Below, piece after piece: positions 7,227 through 12,932 of a stretch of 20,799 nucleotides of DNA. The DNA comes from Streptomyces sp. WM6378. Lineage in GTDB: Bacteria > Actinomycetota > Actinomycetes > Streptomycetales > Streptomycetaceae. Where the stretch lies: assembly GCF_001279695.1 (NCBI RefSeq), contig NZ_LGDD01000017.1, positions 1 through 20,799 on the forward strand, written 5' to 3'. Each line of letters starts with the position of its first letter. Positions within the stretch are counted from its first letter, which is position 1. Under the pieces are notes generated by a model. It searched no databases and was not told the DNA's origin. It was given only the letters and a program-made list of their open reading frames with translations. The translations under genes and the position numbers were made by a program.

Positions 7227-8609
7227 ATGCCAGTGAGCACAGCGCGAGCGCGATCCGAACGCCCGAAGAGGCCTGGGGAGTTGATCCGCAGCAGGCGGCA
7301 GGCCCGGGGCTGGACGCTTGCTGATCTCGGTGCCCGAACCGGCTACTCCGCCTCCCAGGTCTCCCGGTATGAGCGGGGCCTCTCCTCGCTGTCCGATGTC
7401 GCGGTGCTCCGACGCTTCGCTGACGTGCTCGATATCCGGCCCAAGGAGTTCGGGCTTACCGCCACTTCGCCTCCCGCGGAGAACCGACACGGACACTCCG
7501 TCACCTTGAGTCTCGGATACCCGCGCCTTCCCGGCTCTAGGGTGGGACGAACCCAGAGGGAGGACGGTGACGACCCAGTGCGGCGACGCAAGTTCCTGGC
7601 TCTCTCAGCCGCGGCCACAGCCGGCGTCTCACTCCCGGGACCGGGGTCAGCAGCCGCCGAGGATATGCCGGTCGGACAGGTTCTGGTCGGTCGTCTGCGT
7701 GACGCGATGCTCGGCATCGGCCAGGACAACGAGCTGCCGGGCCCCGAGCAGTTGCCCGCCGAACTCGCCCGCGTGCACACGGACTTCCACACCTGCCACT
7801 ACACCAACCTCGCCGTACGCCTGCCCCGTCTGATCCGTGCCGGACACGCCATCGGCTCCGACGTCGAAGCCGAGCACCTCGACCTGCTCGGGCAGAGCTA
7901 CCTGCTCGCGACCCGCATGCTCATCAAGCTCGACGAGCAGCAGCTCGGCTGGATGGCAGCCGACCGCGCACGCCACGTGGCCGAAGCCGCCGGGCACCCC
8001 CTGGCCGTGGCAGAAGCCGCCCGGAATCTGGCCGTGCTCGCCCGCCGCGCCGGCTGGGAGGAACAGGCACTGTCGATCGCGCTCAACGCCGCCGCCGACC
8101 CCAGCCTCCGCACATCCCGCAGCGGCGCCGCCGAACGCGGCCTGCTGATCCAGTCCGCCGCCTACAGTGCCGCGCGGAGCGGCGACAGGGCAGGCATGCG
8201 GGAGCTGACGGACGAAGCCGCCGCCATCGCCGCCCACCTCGGCGGCCACACAGCCCTGCGCGACCACGGCGGCGGCTTCAGCCCCGCCACCGTCCAACTC
8301 CACCGCATCTCCGCCGAGTTCTCCACCGGCGACCCCTCCGCAGCCCTCAACGCCGCCCGTGCACTGCCGCCCCAGAGCCTGCCCAGCGTCGAACGCCGGG
8401 CACGGTACTACACCGACGTGGCCGCCGCCCTGGCCCAACGCGGACGCCGGGACGAATGCGTCCGCGCGCTCCTGGCCGCCGAGCACCAGGCACCCCAGGA
8501 GACACACTCCCGCCCAGCGGTAAGATCCCTCATCACCGGACTCCTGCTGTCCGGCCGCACCACACCCGAACTCCGCGCCCTCGCCGCCCGCGCCGGCACC
8601 CTCCCCTAA
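7227..8609 (+). CDS. XRE-family regulator with helical-repeat C-terminal domain
   Basis: A protein of about 460 residues. Residues 17-72 are an XRE helix-turn-helix (GELIRSRRQARGWTLADLGA, then YSASQVSRYERGLSSLSDVA). Residues about 119-140 form a Tat-like stretch, RRRKFLALSAAATAGVS, that recurs in the middle of many actinobacterial XRE regulators. Residues about 150-460 are alanine-rich paired helices resembling TPR units (e.g. AEAARNLAVLARRAGWEEQA), likely sensing a ligand or peptide. I placed the start at the ATG at 7227, preceded by GGGGGCGTGG; the frame is open to 7122, but the extra part is not domain-like. It is divergent from the aminotransferase operon and probably regulates it. Its stop codon is followed directly by a helicase fragment in the same frame. 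Confidence 0.85.
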   Translation: MPVSTARARSERPKRPGELIRSRRQARGWTLADLGARTGYSASQVSRYERGLSSLSDVAVLRRFADVLDIRPKEFGLTATSPPAENRHGHSVTLSLGYPRLPGSRVGRTQREDGDDPVRRRKFLALSAAATAGVSLPGPGSAAAEDMPVGQVLVGRLRDAMLGIGQDNELPGPEQLPAELARVHTDFHTCHYTNLAVRLPRLIRAGHAIGSDVEAEHLDLLGQSYLLATRMLIKLDEQQLGWMAADRARHVAEAAGHPLAVAEAARNLAVLARRAGWEEQALSIALNAAADPSLRTSRSGAAERGLLIQSAAYSAARSGDRAGMRELTDEAAAIAAHLGGHTALRDHGGGFSPATVQLHRISAEFSTGDPSAALNAARALPPQSLPSVERRARYYTDVAAALAQRGRRDECVRALLAAEHQAPQETHSRPAVRSLITGLLLSGRTTPELRALAARAGTLP

Positions 8610-9354
8610 GACGTCCTGGAGATCCGTGATCCCTCCCCCGTCCTCGGGGTGCCGGAGGAAGCGCTGCGGGGCCGGCGCCTCGCGCTCCTGCAGACCGCCC
8701 TCCTGGAATACGCCGCCCGCCACAACCTCAAGACCGTGATGACGTTCCACCAACGGGTCGAAGAGGCCGCCGCGTTCACCGAGAAACTGCCCAAGACGGC
8801 AGCCGAGCCGTACTCCAACGCCGCCTCCGACGAAGCCCTGGCGAAAGCAGAGAGCCTGCCGAAGTCGTCAATCGACGCCAAGTTCTACGAGCTGGAAGCC
8901 GACCGCCACGTACCCCCGGACCGCGTCTGGTCCGGATGGCTGTGCGGCGACCACCTCCGTCACCGAACGACGCGAAGTCCTACGGCAGTTCGCAGGCGGC
9001 ATCGACGCCACCGGCCACCGCGTGCACCGCGCGTTCCTCGCGAGCTGCCGTGTGCTCGGAGAAGGCGTCGACATCACCGGCGAACGCGGCGTGGAAGCCA
9101 TCTGCTTCGCCGACACCCGCGGCTCCCAGGTCGAAATCGTCCAGAACATCGGCCGCGCACTCCGGCCCAACCGCGACGGCTCCACCAAGGTCGCCAGAAT
9201 CATCGTGCCGGTCAGCCCTCAGGCCCTAGAGACGCCCCTGCGAACGTCGGCTGAGTGGAGGCGCAAGATCTACCTGCGCCGCGACGGGGACGTGGGGTCT
9301 TCGCCGCTCTCGAGGAAGACCCGTACGATCGCGCCCTGGTCGAGCGCGACGTGA
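8610..9354 (+). pseudogene. 3' fragment of a DEAD/DEAH-box helicase, frameshifted
   Basis: The reading starts directly after the XRE stop with DVLEIRDPSPVLGVPEEALR and continues in frame to about 8957. It includes RRLALLQTALLEYAARHN and KTVMTFHQRVEEAAAF, the segment I associate with the second RecA domain. One extra C at 8957-8958 shifts the frame; the next frame gives VTERREVLRQFAGGI, RVHRAFLASCRVLGEGVDI and QVEIVQNIGRALRPNRDG, which contains superfamily 2 motif VI (QNIGRALRPN). The helicase-like sequence stops at about 9213 (IIVPV), and the remaining frame to 9354 looks unrelated. The N-terminal ATPase domain (Walker A and DEAD box) is absent. It is a non-functional remnant, joined to the XRE gene by a recombination event. 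Confidence 0.82.
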
Positions 9355-9357
9355 CCT

Positions 9358-9711
9358 TCACGTCTCCGTGGGCTCCTGATCGTTGTGTTCTTGCTCCTGC
9401 GCCCAGGTGATCGCCCATTCGTCGAGCGGACGGAGGGCGTGCCCGAGTGCTGTCCCCAGCCGAGTGAGCTCGTAGCCATCGGCCGAGGGGGAGATGATCC
9501 CGCTCGATGTGAGTTCACGGAGCCGCTGGTAGAGGACGCTGGACGACAGCCCTTCGCACCGTGCCAGCAGCGCGCGGGCGCCGAGCGGACCCTCACGCAG
9601 TTCCCAGAGAATTCGCAGCGCCCACCGACGGCCGAACAGGTCCATCGCGGCCATGAGGGGACGGCCGGTCGTCGATCCACGAACCGGTGTTCCTGGGTGC
9701 GGTGTCGGCAT
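9358..9711 (-). CDS. HxlR-family winged-helix regulator
   Basis: A 117-residue regulator, usual HxlR size. The signature MDLFGRRWALRILWELREGP (23-42) corresponds to the family LDLLGGKWTLLILREL motif, followed by the recognition region GLSSSVLYQRLRELTSSGII (54-73), the wing SADGYELTRLG and a dimerisation helix (ALRPLDEWAITWA). One cysteine (Cys52) lies just before the recognition helix; HxlR members can sense electrophiles or oxidants through cysteines, but that is only a possibility here. The start is well supported by AGGAGGGGT just upstream. It is divergent from the AhpD-like gene, with two palindromes between them. Confidence 0.9.
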   Translation of the reverse strand: MPTPHPGTPVRGSTTGRPLMAAMDLFGRRWALRILWELREGPLGARALLARCEGLSSSVLYQRLRELTSSGIISPSADGYELTRLGTALGHALRPLDEWAITWAQEQEHNDQEPTET

Positions 9712-9729
9712 ACCCCTCCTAGTCCTTGC

Positions 9730-9746
9730 GTTTCGTTATTCGAAAC
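9730..9746. promoter_or_regulatory. HxlR operator candidate 1 (GTTTC-N7-GAAAC)
   Basis: A 17-bp palindrome, GTTTCGTTATTCGAAAC, with six-base perfect arms. It lies 19 bases upstream of the HxlR start. A second site of the same GTTTC-N7-GAAAC form follows 34 bases further on, centre to centre. Confidence 0.7.
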
Positions 9747-9763
9747 ACTAGCATCCACTCGGT

Positions 9764-9780
9764 GTTTCTGATTTCGAAAC
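9764..9780. promoter_or_regulatory. HxlR operator candidate 2 (GTTTC-N7-GAAAC)
   Basis: GTTTCTGATTTCGAAAC has the same arms and spacing as site 1. It lies 19 bases upstream of the AhpD-like gene, so the two sites are placed symmetrically, one per gene. The 34-bp centre spacing is close to three helical turns, which suits two regulator dimers on nearly the same DNA face. Confidence 0.7.
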
Positions 9781-9799
9781 GAACTCGACGGGAGAGCCG

Positions 9800-10384
9800 A
9801 TGTCGCGGATAGCCCTGCTGGACCCGCCGTACACTGACCAGGCTGGCGCACTGCTCGCGCGCATGATGCCCGGGGAGGCCCCGCCGATCGGGCTGTTCCG
9901 GATGTTCGCCAGAAACATCCCCCTGGCCGACGCCATGCACGGGTGGGGTCGCTACGAGTTGGGCAGACAGCTGACCCTGACCATGCGGGAACGCGAGATC
10001 GTCATCGACCGGACGTGCGCGCTGTGCGGCTGCGAGTACGAGTGGGGCGTGCACATGATGACGTTCGCCGAGCGGGTCGGACTCACCCGCGAGCAGGCGG
10101 CATCCCTGGTGCACGGCGGCCCCGCTGACGAGTGTTGGACGTCCGAGAGGGAACGGCTGCTCATCCTCTCTGTCGATGCGCTGCACGAGCGTTCCGACAT
10201 CGATGACGCGCTGTGGACACGGCTCGTGTCGGTCTTCGATGAGCTCCAGCTGCTCGATCTGCTTCTGCTGTGCGGGTGGTACCACGCCGTCAGCTTCGCC
10301 GCGCGCGGCGCGCGCGTGCCGCACGAGCCCGGCGCGCCTCGCTTCGCCGACTTCCTCCCCATCACGACCGGGACCAACCGATGA
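9800..10384 (+). CDS. Carboxymuconolactone decarboxylase-family (AhpD-like) protein
   Basis: A 194-residue helical protein of the CMD/AhpD superfamily. The core motif is at residues 72-85: TCALCGCEYEWGVH, with Cys73 and Cys76 as a CXXC pair and His85 three residues after Trp82. In AhpD the CXXC plus His is a peroxidase/disulfide-reductase site; in decarboxylase-type members the cysteines are absent. Here an EYEW..H pattern typical of the latter is combined with three cysteines, so the role is likely redox but uncertain. The start has GGGAGA upstream. Its stop overlaps the nadC ATG (ATGA), so translation of the two is coupled. It is probably controlled by the divergent HxlR protein. Confidence 0.85.
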   Translation: MSRIALLDPPYTDQAGALLARMMPGEAPPIGLFRMFARNIPLADAMHGWGRYELGRQLTLTMREREIVIDRTCALCGCEYEWGVHMMTFAERVGLTREQAASLVHGGPADECWTSERERLLILSVDALHERSDIDDALWTRLVSVFDELQLLDLLLLCGWYHAVSFAARGARVPHEPGAPRFADFLPITTGTNR

Positions 10385-11283
10385 GGCCGCTGGAGCGCGG
10401 CCTGGACCCGGAGCTGGCCGAGCTGCTGGCCGCTGCCGGGCTGGATCCCGTGGTGGTCGAGGACGTCGCGCACCTGGCCATCGAGGAGGACCTCGACCAG
10501 GGCGCCGACGTGACCACGGTGGCCACCGTGCCCGAGGACGCCCGCGCGACGGGCGACTTCACCGCCCGCGAGGCCGGTGTGGTGGCCGGGCTACCGGTGG
10601 CCGAGGCGGTCCTGTCGGTGGTGTGCGGCGACGACTTCGCGGTCGAGCGGCACGTGGCCGATGGCGAGTCGGTGGCCGCCGGCCAGCGGCTGCTCACGGT
10701 CACCGCCCGCACCCGGGACCTGCTGACCGCCGAGCGCAGCGCGTTGAACCTGCTGTGCCGGCTGTCCGGCATCGCCACCGCGACCAACAGGTGGGTGCTG
10801 GCGATCGAGGGCACCAGGGCGCAGGTCCGCGACACCCGCAAGACCACGCCGGGGCTGCGGGCGCTGGAGAAGTACGCGGTGCGCTGCGGCGGCGGTGTCA
10901 ACTACCGGATGTCACTCTCGGACGCCGCCCTGGTCAAGGACAACCACGTGATCGCGGCCGGTGGCGTCGCCCGGGCGTTCGCGCTGGTCCGCGCGGAGTT
11001 CCCGGACGTACCTGTCGAGGTCGAGGTCGACACCCTGCACCAGGTGCGGGAGGCGCTGGCCGCGGGTGCGGACCTGATCCTGCTGGACAACTTCACGCCC
11101 GACGAGACCGCCGAGGCGGTCGCCGTCGTCGCCGGCCAGGCCCTCCTGCAGTCCTCCGGACGGCTCACCCTGGCCACCGCCCGCGCCTACGCCGAGACCG
11201 GCGTGAACTTCCTGTCCGTCGGGGCCCTCACGCACTCCGCCCCCATCCTGGACATCGGCCTCGACCTGCGAGCGGAAGCGTAG
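10381..11283 (+). CDS. nadC: Nicotinate-nucleotide pyrophosphorylase (carboxylating), quinolinate phosphoribosyltransferase
   Basis: A 300-residue enzyme, full length. It converts quinolinate plus PRPP to nicotinate mononucleotide, CO2 and PPi in de novo NAD synthesis. Recognisable blocks: EDLDQGADVTT (36-46), ERSALNLLCRLSGIAT (118-133), the phosphate-binding DTRKTTPGLRALEKYAVRCG (151-170), KDNH (187-190), EVEVD (213-217), LLDNF (234-238) and the terminal VGALTHSAPILDIGLD. One oddity: the usual NHR after the GGG is NYR (174-176). In Streptomyces chromosomes nadC normally follows nadA-nadB and precedes coaX; here coaX follows but is truncated, and an AhpD-like gene replaces nadB upstream. It may be a second, transferred copy. 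Confidence 0.93.
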   Translation: MRPLERGLDPELAELLAAAGLDPVVVEDVAHLAIEEDLDQGADVTTVATVPEDARATGDFTAREAGVVAGLPVAEAVLSVVCGDDFAVERHVADGESVAAGQRLLTVTARTRDLLTAERSALNLLCRLSGIATATNRWVLAIEGTRAQVRDTRKTTPGLRALEKYAVRCGGGVNYRMSLSDAALVKDNHVIAAGGVARAFALVRAEFPDVPVEVEVDTLHQVREALAAGADLILLDNFTPDETAEAVAVVAGQALLQSSGRLTLATARAYAETGVNFLSVGALTHSAPILDIGLDLRAEA

Positions 11284-11289
11284 AGGCGG

Positions 11290-11490
11290 ATGCTGCTCAC
11301 CATCGACGTCGGCAACACCCACACCGTGCTGGGGCCGTTCGACGGGCAGGAGATCGTCGAGCACTGGCGGATCTCCACCGAGGCGCGGCACACGGCGGAC
11401 GAGCTGGCGGTGCTGCTGCAGGGCCTGATGCGCATGCACCCGCTGCTGGGTGACGGTGTCCCAGTAGCTCTCGCGGAAAAACAACGCTAA
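11290..11490 (+). pseudogene. coaX: Type III pantothenate kinase, truncated after about 58 residues
   Basis: The first residues are a clear CoaX N-terminus: MLLTIDVGNTHTVLG (phosphate-binding DVGNT), the FDGQEIVEHWRIS strand and TADELAVLLQGL. Homology ends at about MHPLLGDG (near 11456), after which the frame runs into unrelated sequence and stops at 11488-11490. Intact proteins are about 260 residues, so the catalytic centre and dimer interface are missing. The start lies six bases after the nadC stop, the normal actinobacterial arrangement. The break shows that a nadC-coaX block was cut here by a rearrangement. Confidence 0.88.
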
Positions 11491-11520
11491 GCGGCTGCGG
11501 CCCAGCTCAGGGGGTCGGCG

Positions 11521-12093
11521 TCACTGGCCGAGGGCGTTGACGCGGTTCTCGTACTCGCGTCGGGCCTTGCGCTGGGCCGGGACCGCAGCGGTGCCGTCGA
11601 GAGGCTGGCAGCCAGCAAGGAGCTGTTGGTGAACCGCCGGGGTGGTACTGACGCGCAGGGTGTAGCCCTGGCCGCGCCGTAGGGTCACCCCGCGGTCCAG
11701 CGCGTCGCGCTCTGCGGGCTCCAGTTCGGCGGCGCGGAGGAAGTCGGCGACCTTGCCAGGCATGTCGAGGACGATCGGCAGTTCCGAGGCCGGGGCGCCC
11801 GGGTCAGCGGCCGCGTACTCGGGCAGGAGGTCGGCCACAGCGGTACGGATGGCGCCGCGGCTGACGTGGTGGTCGCGGGCCAGGCCGGCGATGGACCGGC
11901 CGCCCAGGTACGCGGCGCGTACGGCGGCGGCCTTCGCTGCCGTGACGACCGGGCGGCCCCCGCCCTTGTTGCCCTTGGCCTCGGCGGCCCGCAGTCCGTC
12001 GTAGGTCAGCTCGCGCTGAAGATCACGCTGGAGTTCGCCGGCGGCGGCGAGGGTCTGCACCATGATCTTCACGGTGGACAGCAGTTCCCCGGT
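11521..12093 (-). pseudogene. Serine recombinase (resolvase family), C-terminal fragment
   Basis: About 190 residues correspond to the C-terminal part of a large-type resolvase/invertase. The reading includes a long helix (LLSTVKIMVQTLAAAGELQR), a basic GNKGGGRPVV linker and a helix-turn-helix (SIAGLARDHHVSRGAIRTAV) for DNA binding. The N-terminal catalytic domain with its active-site serine is absent; the homologous reading stops around 12093-12100, where an oppositely oriented transposase fragment begins. An apparent GTG start at 12072 is internal, not native. The protein cannot catalyse recombination, though the DNA-binding part could in principle still be made. Confidence 0.75.
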
Positions 12094-12101
12094 GCGCGCC
12101 C

Positions 12102-12731
12102 GACGACCTCATCCACCCCCGGCGCCGCGGCCGGACCCTGCTGCCGCCCCACGCCGAGTACCTCAACCAGCGATGGGTCGAAGGCTGCACGGACAGCGGG
12201 CGCCTCTTTCGCGAACTCCAGCAGCGCGGTTATCGAGGCAGCGCGCGCAACCTGCGCCGCTGGCTGGAACCGCTGCGTTCGGCCCCGCCGGGAGCCAAGC
12301 TCCCCTCCGCTCCCTCAGCACGTCAGGTCACCGGCTGGCTCACGCGCCACCCAGAGTCCCTGCCGGACGACGTGACGCTGTTCCTCAAGCAACTCTTCAT
12401 GCGCTGCCCGGAGTTGAACGCTACTGCCGAGTGCGTGCGTGACTTCGCCAAGATGTTCACCCGCCTCGACGGCCAACGGCTGCCCCAGTGGATCGACGCC
12501 GCTGAAGCCTCCGCGCCGCCGCCCATGCGGCGCTTCGCCATCCAGCTGCGCAGCGACGTCGAGGCCGTGACTCGCGGGCTGACGATGTCCTGGAACTCGG
12601 GCCCGATTGAGGGGCGATTTTGTGACATCAAGGCGATCAAGCGCCAGATGTTCGGTCGGGCCAGCTTCCCCCTCCCGCGCAAGCGGGTCCTGCTCGTCGC
12701 CGCCAGCAGACGCATGAAGCCGACACCGTGA
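12102..12731 (+). pseudogene. ISL3-family transposase, C-terminal fragment
   Basis: An open reading of 209 residues, without a native start, reads as the C-terminal part of an ISL3 transposase. Recognisable are LPPHAEYLNQRWVEGCTDSG with a following helix-turn-helix (LFRELQQRGYRGSARNLRRW), then AECVRDFAKMF and the terminal DDE segment MSWNSGPIEGRFCDIKAIKR, QMFGRASFPL, which carries the last acidic residue of the active site (the Glu in GPIEG). The N-terminal zinc-binding region and the first DDE aspartates are missing. The 5' break coincides with the break of the recombinase fragment. Confidence 0.85.
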
Positions 12732-12741
12732 TCGTCTTCAC

Positions 12742-12759
12742 GGAAATCTTCGCAGAGCC
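12742..12759 (-). repeat. Probable right terminal repeat of the ISL3 element
   Basis: On the minus strand this reads GGCTCTGCGAAGATTTCC, resembling the GGCTCT... ends usual for ISL3 elements. It sits just after the transposase stop. The matching left end is not in the window, because the 5' part of the element is gone. Confidence 0.4.
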
Positions 12760-12791
12760 GCGTGGCATGGCCGCCGTCACACGGGGCCGCC

Positions 12792-12923
12792 GTGTCCCAG
12801 CTCCCCATGGAGTTCGTCCACACCGACCGGCTCATCCAGGCCAGCGCCGAAGCCCTCCGCCTCCCCCACACCCCCGGCCACTCTGTCCTCATCTACAGCA
12901 ACGAACCCCCCGCCTGGCACTGA
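12792..12923 (+). pseudogene. C-terminal fragment of an unknown gene beside the ISL3 end
   Basis: From a GTG at 12792 to a TGA at 12921-12923 the frame encodes about 43 residues ending MEFVHTDRLIQASAEALRLP then HTPGHSVLIYSNEPPAWH. Codon use is high in third-position G/C and the sequence reads like the end of a real domain. The upstream part is replaced by the ISL3 end, so this is probably what remains of the gene into which the element inserted. I do not recognise the family. Confidence 0.35.
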
Positions 12924-12932
12924 ACGGCCGGC

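Noticed and set aside
7647..8753. Minus-strand frame of 368 codons, Gly-rich
   Set aside because: Antisense to the XRE regulator and helicase fragment, with no recognisable domain.
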